Below, in pieces: positions 1 through 5,046 of a stretch of DNA of 5,046 nt (the stretch's first letter is position 1; each line of letters begins with the position of its first letter). The stretch is taken from NCBI GenBank assembly GCA_020355945.1, contig CP070627.1:8332312-8337357 (forward strand). The letters run 5' to 3'. The notes under the pieces were generated by a model. It saw nothing but the letters and a program-made list of their open reading frames with translations. It had not been told where the DNA came from and made no database searches. This DNA is from Candidatus Aminicenantota bacterium. GTDB lineage: Bacteria; Acidobacteriota; Aminicenantia; UBA2199. The position numbers and the translations under genes are program-made.

Positions 1-15
1 TTTTTGTTAAATCGA

Positions 16-47
16 TTTGACAAAAAAGGCAGAAAATGGTAAATTTT
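16..47 (+). promoter_or_regulatory. Possible promoter of the AAA/DUF4143 gene
   Basis: TTTG at 16-19 is followed after 20 bases by TAAATTTT at 40-47. This is one base from the Bacteroidetes -7 consensus TAnnTTTG, with -33 TTTG spacing close to that described for the phylum. A sigma-70 reading of the same bases is TTGACA at 17-22, 17 bases, then TAAATT at 40-45. Either would start transcription at or next to the ATG at 52, giving a leaderless or nearly leaderless message. That, and the general AT-richness, keep confidence low. Confidence 0.3.
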
Positions 48-51
48 TTTT

Positions 52-1374
52 ATGAAACGAGAAATCGAAGAAAAACTCCAAACCATGCTGGCAGATAAAT
101 CCTCTAATAATGTAATCATCGTAGAAGGTGCCAGGCAGGTAGGAAAATCTTACCTGGTCAATCATGTCCTTAAATCTCAACCCCTGCCCTATTTTGCCTA
201 CGACCTGGAGAAAGAAAAAAAATTGCGGCGGCAGATAGATGAAACTGAAGATTTTCCTGATTTCAAAGCATTGATGTATGATCAATATGGATTGATCGGT
301 GGTTCGATTCTTTTTTTTGATGAAGCCCAGGAAAGTAAAAACCTGGCAAATTATGTCAAATCTTTCAAAGAGGACTGGCCGGAAATTTGCGTGATTTTGA
401 CCGGGTCTTCAATGAACCGGTTTTTTTCAAAAGATACCCGCATCCCCGTAGGAAGATCTCAAAGTATAACGGTTTTTAGTTTTAGTTTCCCGGAATTTGT
501 ACAGTATATTAAAGGTGATGACCTGGCAGACTTTCTTCGCTCTGCGCCGGACAAGGTTCCTGGTTCACGCCATCAATTTTTGTTGGAACTTTTTGACCGG
601 TATATGAAGGTGGGAGGGTATCCTGAGGCAGTGATTGCTTATAAAAATGAGAAATCTTATTTCGATATTATTGATGAAATCATGGCTGGCCTTGAAGAGG
701 ATTTCCAGAGAAAAGAAGAATATGAACCGGAACTGTTTAGAAATGTAGTACAGGGTGTGTCTAATAATATTGGCAGCCCTTCCAAATTCACCCATTTTGA
801 TACCACAAAATACCGGGCGAAAAAGGTCATTGAAGCCATGAAGGGTTGGCACATTGTTCTTGAAGTAGAACATTACTCTTTTGATCCCCAGCGGTCCAAT
901 TTTCTTCCCAAGCGGTATCTACATGACATTGGGGTGGTGAACCGGAAGCGTTCATTGGCTGTACCTTCGGTTTCTATTCTTGAGACCATTGATCCACTGC
1001 TGCGGATTCCTTTGGGGGGGCTTTTTGAAAATGCGGTTTTATTGAATTTAGTCAAAGGGGAATCGGCCAGGTTTTCGGTGGGAACGTGGAAAAAAGGAGG
1101 GAATACCGATATCGAGGTGGATTTTGTTATGGATATCCCGGAATATAATGTAAAGATTCCTATTGAGTGCAAGGCAGCGTTAAACTTGAAGAGTAAGCAT
1201 TATAAGAATATTATTCATTATTTGAGGTTAACGGGTCAGGGTTTTGGAGTGGTTGTATCAGCCGCGCCTTTGGAAAGGATTGTCCCGGCGGATCAGATTA
1301 CCATCATGAATATCCCGGTATATCTTGCCGGTAAAGAGAACATCAAGGAATATTTTAAGAAATCTTTAAAGTGA
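52..1374 (+). CDS. AAA family ATPase with C-terminal DUF4143 domain
   Basis: This 440-residue protein has the AAA_14 plus DUF4143 architecture. Visible motifs are a Walker A P-loop GARQVGKS (residues 26-33), a Walker B ILFFDEAQ (86-93), a sensor-like strand ending in LTGSS (116-120), GGYPEAV (188-194), and the DUF4143 landmarks RYLHDIGVVN (289-297 region) and GGLFENAVLLNL (322-333). Near the C-terminus EVDFVM (355-360) and IPIECK (369-374) form an ExD...ExK arrangement resembling a PD-(D/E)XK nuclease core, as is usual for this family. Length is normal and the gene looks intact. An in-frame TAA at 40-42 makes the ATG at 52 the first possible start; no Shine-Dalgarno is visible. It stands alone on this strand, more than 500 bp from the next gene. 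Family members are common in accessory regions of bacteria and archaea, and their physiological role is mostly unknown. ATP binding is well supported; nuclease activity is inferred from the motif only. Confidence 0.93.
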   Translation: MKREIEEKLQTMLADKSSNNVIIVEGARQVGKSYLVNHVLKSQPLPYFAYDLEKEKKLRRQIDETEDFPDFKALMYDQYGLIGGSILFFDEAQESKNLANYVKSFKEDWPEICVILTGSSMNRFFSKDTRIPVGRSQSITVFSFSFPEFVQYIKGDDLADFLRSAPDKVPGSRHQFLLELFDRYMKVGGYPEAVIAYKNEKSYFDIIDEIMAGLEEDFQRKEEYEPELFRNVVQGVSNNIGSPSKFTHFDTTKYRAKKVIEAMKGWHIVLEVEHYSFDPQRSNFLPKRYLHDIGVVNRKRSLAVPSVSILETIDPLLRIPLGGLFENAVLLNLVKGESARFSVGTWKKGGNTDIEVDFVMDIPEYNVKIPIECKAALNLKSKHYKNIIHYLRLTGQGFGVVVSAAPLERIVPADQITIMNIPVYLAGKENIKEYFKKSLK

Positions 1375-1390
1375 AGACCTATATAGTTTA

Positions 1391-1458
1391 GCCACAGAGG
1401 ACACAGAGGTCACAGAGTAAAAAAAATTAGCCACGAAGTTACACGAAGAGACACGAAG
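1391..1458. repeat. Short 9-bp-period CACAGAG / CACGAAG repeat array
   Basis: Two blocks lie just after the stop codon of the AAA gene. The first (1391-1417) is three 9-bp units: GCCACAGAG, GACACAGAG, GTCACAGAG. After an A-rich spacer, the second (1430-1458) has GCCACGAAG followed by two ACACGAAG units separated by two bases. Similar CACAGAG/CACGAAG strings are familiar intergenic repeats in many environmental bacterial genomes. The same family occurs at 2705-2784 in inverted form. Function is unknown. There are no unique spacers, so this is not a CRISPR. Confidence 0.8.
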
Positions 1459-1478
1459 AAAAAATAGATATAAATACA

Positions 1479-1569
1479 ATTGTAGATGCTTCACGGTTTG
1501 ATTCATCAAACCCCGTAGAGGCGTGGATGAATCGTCCGGGCCGGGCTTGATAAATCAAGCCCCTACAAT
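1479..1569. repeat. 91-bp palindrome-rich intergenic element with short terminal inverted repeats
   Basis: The element is bounded by ATTGTAG (1479-1485) and its exact inverse CTACAAT (1563-1569). Inside are two perfect hairpins, GGTTTGA-TTCA-TCAAACC (1495-1512) and GGGCTTGA-TAAA-TCAAGCCC (1543-1562), plus an imperfect one, GGATGAATCGTCC (1525-1537). GATTCATC (1500-1507) can alternatively pair with GATGAATC (1526-1533). On the opposite strand it reads as TTGTAGGGGC... followed by palindromes. That style belongs to the dispersed small palindromic or MITE-like repeats seen in Bacteroidetes and cyanobacteria. No transposase is nearby. Whether it is mobile is unknown. Confidence 0.6.
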
Positions 1570-1748
1570 AGAATGGAGTAAGCGAGGGTATGATTTTCAT
1601 ACGTCTCCGGGCGAGGCCAGAGGCCTCATGAGCAACTACTATGAAAATCCTGGAGCTGGAAAATCATGGACTGATGTAAAGGAAAAGAATTCAATAGAGT
1701 TGAAGGTTTAACTGTCGAAGACTGGCAGGAATAGAAGATAGGAAATAC
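1570..1748. other. Intergenic stretch with no recognised gene
   Basis: This stretch runs from the palindromic element to the start of the duplicated gene tail. A 62-codon plus-strand reading frame (1523-1711) crosses it. The frame begins inside the palindromic element, has no visible ribosome binding site and resembles no family I recognise, so I do not call it. The only structure seen is a small perfect hairpin, GAGGCC-AGA-GGCCTC (1613-1627). The stretch may be the eroded remainder of something larger. Confidence 0.5.
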
Positions 1749-1896
1749 CAGCGAATCTATTTGAAAGTTTCCTGTATAGAGATTTCCAGTTCCTTGAGTT
1801 TTTTGTCTCCTTCTTTTTTCGGGGATTCCAGGAGGTCAATCAGTTGCAGCACCCGTTTCTTTTGCTATGGGGGTAATTTTTTATATTGGGTTATAA
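1749..1896. repeat. Direct repeat, copy A (148 bp; partner 2796-2943)
   Basis: This stretch matches 2796-2943 without gaps at a constant offset of 1047 bp, with 9 mismatches that I count by eye (about 94% identity). It covers the last 45 or so codons of the STAND-TPR gene plus 8 bases beyond its stop. The match ends abruptly at about 1749 on the downstream side and fades after about 1896 on the upstream side. The two copies lie in the same orientation, so recombination between them would remove the two-gene cassette in between. Confidence 0.93.
1757..1896 (-). pseudogene. 3' remnant of a STAND-TPR gene paralogous to the one at 2804-5046
   Basis: On the minus strand this fragment reproduces the C-terminal end of the large STAND-TPR protein, including LLESPKKEGDKKL, ELEISIQETFK and the same TAG stop (1757-1759). 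It is clearly dead. The codon matching Lys692 of the intact copy (numbered from the Leu codon at 4985-4987) is TAG here (complement of 1865-1867), and nothing upstream encodes the rest of the protein. Of the eight differences within codons, six change the residue: Glu688Lys, Ser691Pro, Lys692stop, Leu696Arg, Leu697Val and Met700Leu. Two (in Pro690 and Phe724) are silent. That excess of replacements fits loss of constraint, or descent from a diverged paralog. The remnant lies directly upstream of the small-gene cassette, and its edge overlaps the cassette's candidate promoter. Confidence 0.88.
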
Positions 1897-1899
1897 GAG

Positions 1900-1928
1900 T
1901 TGACAATTTATGTTATAAAGCTTATGAT
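1900..1928 (+). promoter_or_regulatory. Candidate promoter of the small two-gene cassette
   Basis: TTGACA (1900-1905), 17 bases, then TATGAT (1923-1928) is a near-perfect sigma-70 -35/-10 pair immediately upstream of the first cassette gene. The direct repeat TTATAAAG at 1913-1920 and 1928-1935 overlaps and follows the -10 box, with a related TTATAAG at 1891-1897; these could be operator sites. A start about 7 bases after the -10 box would fall inside the ribosome binding site at 1932-1938, leaving a leader of roughly 10 bases. That is odd. If the host is a Bacteroidota, the canonical sigma-70 form would also be atypical. Confidence 0.4.
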
Positions 1929-1931
1929 TAT

Positions 1932-1938
1932 AAAGAGG
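1932..1938 (+). promoter_or_regulatory. Ribosome binding site deciding the start of the first cassette gene
   Basis: AAAGAGG lies 6 bases before the ATG at 1945. This favours that start over the in-frame ATGs at 1900 and 1924, which have no such site. The ATG at 1924 lies within the candidate -10 box. Confidence 0.65.
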
Positions 1939-1944
1939 AAAAAA

Positions 1945-2247
1945 ATGACTGAATTAATAAGTATTAATAAAAACGTAAAAGATATCCTGATCAAACACTC
2001 TCAGAAAGATACACCGGAAGAGAGCCTGAAGGAAATCCTCAAAAATGAAATCCAACGCAGCCTCAAAAAACACATGTTGATGATAAAGCATTTTGAGAGG
2101 AAATATAATATGGATTTTGAGACTTTTGAACAAAACCGGGTGACCAAAGAGATTCCGTATGAATTGGAAAGAGATTATTTTGAATGGGATATGGCCATTA
2201 CCTTGATCGAAGATTTGAAAGAAGAATTAGCCCAACTGGGATACTAA
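1945..2247 (+). CDS. Small helical protein, putative antitoxin partner of the downstream TumE-like protein
   Basis: A 100-residue, charged, probably all-helical protein with no signal peptide or membrane segment. Residues 11-50 are amphipathic and Lys/Glu-rich. They are followed by a KYNMDFETFE stretch (53-62) and a helix with DYFEWDMAITL (77-87). This layout, a 'KYGM-FEEFE'-like motif and then an acidic-aromatic helix, is what I recall for small proteins encoded next to TumE/DUF6516 toxins; I cannot verify it by search. The start at 1945 is chosen for its ribosome binding site. It is the first gene of a pair, 38 bp ahead of the next on the same strand, in typical antitoxin-then-toxin order. 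No DNA-binding fold is recognisable, so autoregulation cannot be inferred from the protein. The gene is certain; the role is inferred from size, order and partner. Confidence 0.72.
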   Translation: MTELISINKNVKDILIKHSQKDTPEESLKEILKNEIQRSLKKHMLMIKHFERKYNMDFETFEQNRVTKEIPYELERDYFEWDMAITLIEDLKEELAQLGY

Positions 2248-2252
2248 ATTCC

Positions 2253-2271
2253 GGATACGGGATACGGGATA
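2253..2271 (+). repeat. 7-bp tandem repeat GGATACG between the cassette genes
   Basis: GGATACG GGATACG GGATA gives about 2.7 copies in the 38-bp gap after the first cassette gene. There is no clear Shine-Dalgarno in this gap, so the second gene may depend on translational read-over from the first or simply be translated weakly. Confidence 0.8.
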
Positions 2272-2285
2272 GTAGATATTGAGTC

Positions 2286-2645
2286 ATGTTTTCATCGACA
2301 AATGAAATCGTTCGGCGCATCCGGGATTTGCATAATGAATATCAATGGCTAATATCCTATAGAATTGAGCAGAAAAGTATTTCTATTCTTAAAGCGAAAA
2401 TCATTTTTAATGAAGAAATGTTCATCCAGGTTTATGTAAATGTCCGCAAACCAAAGATCAGCTATAACCTAATATTAGAAGGTTCACGTTTATATGGAAG
2501 GGACTTTATAAAAGGAGAATGGCATTTACATCCTTATGGTCAGGAACAAATTCATGATGATTCAGAAGATGGAATTAAAGAAGTATCTCTTGAAACATTT
2601 TTTTTCGAGGTTTTGCAAATCATGGAAGAAAATGATTTGTATTAA
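2286..2645 (+). CDS. Putative TumE/DUF6516-family toxin
   Basis: A 119-residue soluble protein. A short N-terminal helix (about 5-20) is followed by beta-strand-like segments (about 32-75, KAKIIFNEEMFIQVYVNV and ISYNLILEGSRLYGRD), then a histidine-containing turn EWHLHPYG (78-85) with His90, and a C-terminal helix beginning VSLETFFFEVL (100-110). The beta-rich core with a W-H-x-H-P turn and a final 'VSLEEF'-like helix matches my recollection of the TumE-like toxin family, which commonly pairs with a small upstream partner. The conserved histidines are candidate active-site residues, by inference. An in-frame TGA at 2280-2282 fixes the ATG at 2286 as the first available start. The gene follows its partner by 38 bp on the same strand. 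It looks intact. Existence is well supported; family assignment is moderate and toxicity untested. Confidence 0.68.
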   Translation: MFSSTNEIVRRIRDLHNEYQWLISYRIEQKSISILKAKIIFNEEMFIQVYVNVRKPKISYNLILEGSRLYGRDFIKGEWHLHPYGQEQIHDDSEDGIKEVSLETFFFEVLQIMEENDLY

Positions 2646-2692
2646 ATCTATTGGATCTTTCGGTATAGGCAAAGTTTCTAGCCCGGAGAGGA

Positions 2693-2793
2693 ATGAAAAT
2701 TATTGCCACCAAGGCACAAAGGCACGAAGGGTTCATTTATAATAAAACCTTTTGTGTAACTTTGTGTCTTCGTGTCTTGGTGGCTATTTTCAT
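2693..2793. repeat. Long imperfect hairpin built from CAC-AAG repeats, between convergent genes
   Basis: Outer arms ATGAAAAT (2693-2700) and ATTTTCAT (2786-2793) are exact inverses. After a small bulge, a 25-bp inner stem joins 2705-2729 and 2760-2784, both reading GCCACCAAG-RCACRAAG-RCACRAAG on their own strand. On an RNA of the plus strand the differences are three G-U wobbles and one A-C mismatch. The 30-base loop holds a further 4-bp GGTT/AACC stem (2730-2733 with 2746-2749). The repeat has the same 9-bp period as 1391-1458. It separates the 3' ends of two convergent genes, so it could act as a bidirectional transcription barrier, but it lacks the tight GC stem plus U-run of an intrinsic terminator. 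Confidence 0.85.
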
Positions 2794-2795
2794 GG

Positions 2796-2943
2796 CAGCA
2801 AATCTATTTAAAAGTTTCCTGTATAGAGATTTCCAGTTCCTTGAGTTTTTTGTCTCCTTCTTTTTTCGGGGATTCCAGGAGGTCAATCATTTGCAGCAGC
2901 AGTTTCTTTTGCTTTGAAGGTAATTCTTTATATTGGGTTATAA
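2796..2943. repeat. Direct repeat, copy B (partner 1749-1896), inside the intact STAND-TPR gene
   Basis: This is the copy that is still coding: the last 45 or so codons of the minus-strand STAND-TPR gene plus 8 bases past its stop. It matches copy A without gaps. Homology stops at position 2796, three bases beyond the outer arm of the CAC-AAG hairpin, so the duplication boundary abuts that hairpin. Confidence 0.93.
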
Positions 2944-5046
2944 AGGTTTTGATTGTGTTGTATTCCCAATCTCTCTCGTACTCGCCTTGAATATATTTAT
3001 AGTATCTTATGAAATTCTTTAATTGATCAGCCGCTTCGGGCTGTTTACCCTGGATAACAAGTGTACAAATCGAGACCAACCGCATGGATAATATAAAATC
3101 AATCGAGAGTTTTTTTTCTTTCAACAATTCATTTGTCAGTGTCATGGCATCGATAAAATACCCTGCGATCAAATAAGCCTCAGCAAGCTTCCTTTTATGT
3201 AATATAACTCCCGGAGCAATCCCAATAGCTTTTTTGTAGTCTTCTATGGCATCAGTATATTTACCCTGTTTACGTAGTGAATATCCCTTATTGCTGTAGG
3301 CATCGGCATATTTTGGATTAATCTCAATGGCTTTTTTATAGGCATTGATGGCCTCATTATATTCCGCCAGGTTATAAAGTGCAATTCCCATATTGTTGTA
3401 AGCCTTTGCAAATTTTGGGTCAATTTCAATAGCTTTTTGGTAGGCAGCGATGGCATCTTCATATTTTATTTGGGCTGTAAAAGCAATTCCCATCTTGTTG
3501 TAAGCATCGGCATATTTTGGTTTAACCAAAGTGGCTCTTTTGTAATCAGATATTGCTTCATCAAATCTACCCTGGTTATATTTTTCATCTCCAGATAAGA
3601 TGAAATCTTGTTCGTTTATCCCCGTTTTCAATTCATTGAATTCTTGGCATGTTCGATGATTCATTATAATAAGAAAACCAATTAAAATTAATATGCAGAG
3701 CAAAAAAATTCCAAATGGAGTTATTGTCCTTTCGTATACAAGTTTGCGTTGATATTCCCGGATAGGAGCAACCATGGTGTCATGGCTCAATTCGTAATAA
3801 ATGCTTCCTACCCGGGGTTCGGCAAGCAACAAACGAAGGTTAACCAATTCATGCAAGATAGTTCTTGAAACCTTAAACCTTCTTATGATTTCTTCCTCTT
3901 CTATACTCAGACGGCGATCTGTAATACTTATTAACCCCTTTTCGCATAACTTTCGGACCCTTTGCTTTTTTGGGGAACCCAACTTTTCGAGTTGGTCCTC
4001 ATAGAATCGCTCCATCACCCACTGCATACCTTTTTCTCCTCCCAAATAATCCTTATTAATAACAACTTTTTCATCTATATAAGTGGTTCCCCCAAGATTT
4101 CTGTCAATCGTAAAGTGTGATATTGACCGGATTCTGAAGTCCTCAAACTCATCATTAACAGACTTATCAATAGATTCATACTTTTCATTGGATATAATTC
4201 TGAACCCTCCTCGAATTTTATCCTCGATATGCTGGCAAAGCAGTTGCAATTGAAAGGATTCCACCTCATTGGTCATTTTAATGATGCCTCTTTCCCTTCG
4301 CTTGCACAGAAAGTCCAACATCATGTCCACCGCTTCGGTTTCGAAAGTGAAAGATACAGCACCAATAATTTCGTCCTGCACCTGCGACGGTTTGATAATG
4401 GCCTGCCTGGCCTGCTCACGGCTCAATGGCAGCAGACGGAAACGGTGATGGAGAATATCGGGTATCTCACGGGACATCTCGTCTAATTGTCCGATGTAAT
4501 CTTCACGAATTGAGATAATGATTTTTACATTGGGAGGGTTATCGTCGTAAGGAAGAGGCTCTCCCGGCTCTACGGCTTCCAGCAGTGATGCAGGAATTTT
4601 GTTATTCATCAAATCAGCCAGTTGCCGGGTAAAAACTTTCCGCTCTTCGTGCGAATGCAATGCAAAAAATTCCTCGAACTGGTCCAGGATCAACACTGGC
4701 GTGAGCATTTTATTACTGCCGGACCAGAAGTAAGTGGTTTTGAAATACTGCCACAAGGTGGCGTCCTCTTCTGATTCAACTTCAATGGATTTCTGCTTAG
4801 CGATTTCCTTGATCCCGGCATAAATCCCTTGCACCGGGTCAAGTTCAGGATCATTGAACCTCACCATTAAGGGAATAAACCCCCTGTCCCGCAGTGCCTG
4901 GTTTAAACCGGCATTGAGCAAAGAGGTTTTACCCAGGCCGGACCTGGCATACAAAACCACCAGGTTGTCAGCCAGGACTTTATGCAATAGGGCCTCTTTC
5001 TCAGTATCACGGCCAAAGAATAACCGGCGGTCGATATCATTGTCAT
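2804..5046 (-). CDS. STAND (nSTAND1-like) NTPase with transmembrane segment and TPR repeats, 5' partial
   Basis: The reading frame stays open to the right edge, so the true start is outside the window. A TTG at 4985-4987 is an internal Leu codon (residue 1 below). Nineteen further residues precede it, including DRRLFFGRDTEKEAL, the usual entry to an nSTAND1 domain. In order: P-loop ARSGLGKT (14-21, Ala in place of the first Gly), Walker B LILDQFEE (99-106), IREDYIGQLD (160-169), a winged-helix-like region ending YELSHDT (398-404), one transmembrane segment (about 422-442), and TPRs from about 457 to 592, with a degenerate repeat to about 632. The C-terminal 45 residues are charged and helical. 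STAND NTPases are signal-activated, oligomerising switches. Many carry an N-terminal effector and C-terminal sensor repeats, and some are antiphage. Here the TPRs would be the sensor or partner-binding part, separated from the NTPase by the membrane. Any effector lies beyond 5046. The gene converges on the small cassette and its tail is duplicated at 1757-1896. Confidence 0.92.
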   Translation of the reverse strand, partial: DNDIDRRLFFGRDTEKEALLHKVLADNLVVLYARSGLGKTSLLNAGLNQALRDRGFIPLMVRFNDPELDPVQGIYAGIKEIAKQKSIEVESEEDATLWQYFKTTYFWSGSNKMLTPVLILDQFEEFFALHSHEERKVFTRQLADLMNNKIPASLLEAVEPGEPLPYDDNPPNVKIIISIREDYIGQLDEMSREIPDILHHRFRLLPLSREQARQAIIKPSQVQDEIIGAVSFTFETEAVDMMLDFLCKRRERGIIKMTNEVESFQLQLLCQHIEDKIRGGFRIISNEKYESIDKSVNDEFEDFRIRSISHFTIDRNLGGTTYIDEKVVINKDYLGGEKGMQWVMERFYEDQLEKLGSPKKQRVRKLCEKGLISITDRRLSIEEEEIIRRFKVSRTILHELVNLRLLLAEPRVGSIYYELSHDTMVAPIREYQRKLVYERTITPFGIFLLCILILIGFLIIMNHRTCQEFNELKTGINEQDFILSGDEKYNQGRFDEAISDYKRATLVKPKYADAYNKMGIAFTAQIKYEDAIAAYQKAIEIDPKFAKAYNNMGIALYNLAEYNEAINAYKKAIEINPKYADAYSNKGYSLRKQGKYTDAIEDYKKAIGIAPGVILHKRKLAEAYLIAGYFIDAMTLTNELLKEKKLSIDFILSMRLVSICTLVIQGKQPEAADQLKNFIRYYKYIQGEYERDWEYNTIKTFITQYKELPSKQKKLLLQMIDLLESPKKEGDKKLKELEISIQETFK
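3212..3517 (-). repeat. Three tandem 102-bp units encoding TPR motifs
   Basis: Within the STAND gene three consecutive 34-codon units (3416-3517, 3314-3415, 3212-3313) encode well-matched TPRs. Each starts K(Y/F)A(D/K)AY and ends in a KAI-I-P type turn, with A-W/G-Y-A-style spacing such as ADAYNKMGIAF and YEDAIAAYQKAIEIDP. A more diverged unit precedes them (residues 457-490) and a degenerate one follows. The DNA itself remains visibly similar between units, for example repeated 'gcaattcccat' and 'ttgtaagc' strings, so the array may gain or lose units by recombination. Confidence 0.85.

Noticed and set aside
565..1172. Minus-strand frames inside the AAA/DUF4143 gene
   Set aside because: They are antisense to a clearly conserved protein, lack starts with ribosome binding sites and show no recognisable domains.
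1391..1458. CRISPR-like array
   Set aside because: Units are 8-10 bp with no unique spacers and no cas genes nearby.
1523..1711. 62-codon plus-strand reading frame
   Set aside because: It starts within the palindromic element, has no ribosome binding site and matches no family I recognise. Its sequence changes character across the element boundary, so chance is the simpler explanation.
1900..1944. N-terminal extension of the first cassette gene from ATG 1900 or 1924
   Set aside because: The added residues lie over the promoter candidate and the ribosome binding site. The ATG at 1945 has the only well-placed AAAGAGG.
1761..1952. Plus-strand frame sharing a 20-odd-residue stretch with another frame at 2772-2990
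   Set aside because: Both are antisense to the STAND gene tail. The shared stretch is only the DNA duplication read on the wrong strand.
4985..4987. TTG as the true start of the STAND gene
   Set aside because: The frame stays open to the window edge and encodes the expected nSTAND1 lead-in (FFGRD motif) upstream, so the Leu codon is internal.

Overview
The window is an AT-rich accessory region holding four genes, one gene remnant and an unusual density of small repeats. The likely host is a member of the Bacteroidota or a similar environmental lineage. That guess rests on weak ribosome binding sites with A/T-rich leaders, a Bacteroidetes-like TTTG-N20-TAAATTTT promoter candidate before the first gene, a large STAND ATPase-TPR protein, and CACAGAG/CACGAAG intergenic repeats. 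No rRNA, tRNA or housekeeping gene is present to settle it.

Left part (1-1374): a complete plus-strand gene encodes a 440-residue AAA ATPase of the AAA_14/DUF4143 type, with a P-loop at the N-terminus and an ExD...ExK nuclease-like motif near the C-terminus.

Middle (1375-2803): about 370 bp without a credible gene hold a 9-bp-period CACAGAG/CACGAAG array (1391-1458), a compact element with short terminal inverted repeats and internal hairpins (1479-1569), and about 180 bp that I cannot interpret. A minus-strand remnant follows at 1757-1896. It is a degenerate copy, with an in-frame stop, of the last 45 or so codons of the large gene on the right. Next comes a plus-strand pair of small genes, 100 and 119 codons, arranged like a toxin-antitoxin module. 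The second resembles the TumE/DUF6516 family and the first would be its helical partner. A long imperfect hairpin built from the same CAC-AAG repeat family (2693-2793) separates this pair from the convergent large gene.

Right part (2804-5046): a minus-strand gene runs off the window at its 5' end. It encodes a STAND-type (nSTAND1-like) NTPase, a winged-helix-like region, one transmembrane segment and a run of TPRs. Its start and any N-terminal effector domain lie outside the window.

The most notable structure is the direct duplication of the large gene's 3' end (1749-1896 and 2796-2943, offset exactly 1047 bp) around the two-gene cassette. It suggests that a second copy of the STAND-TPR gene once stood here and was largely lost, leaving its tail beside the cassette, or that the cassette and tail moved in together. 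The AAA/DUF4143, toxin-antitoxin-like and STAND-type genes together look like a defence or stress-related accessory island. No sequence evidence shows that they work as one system.
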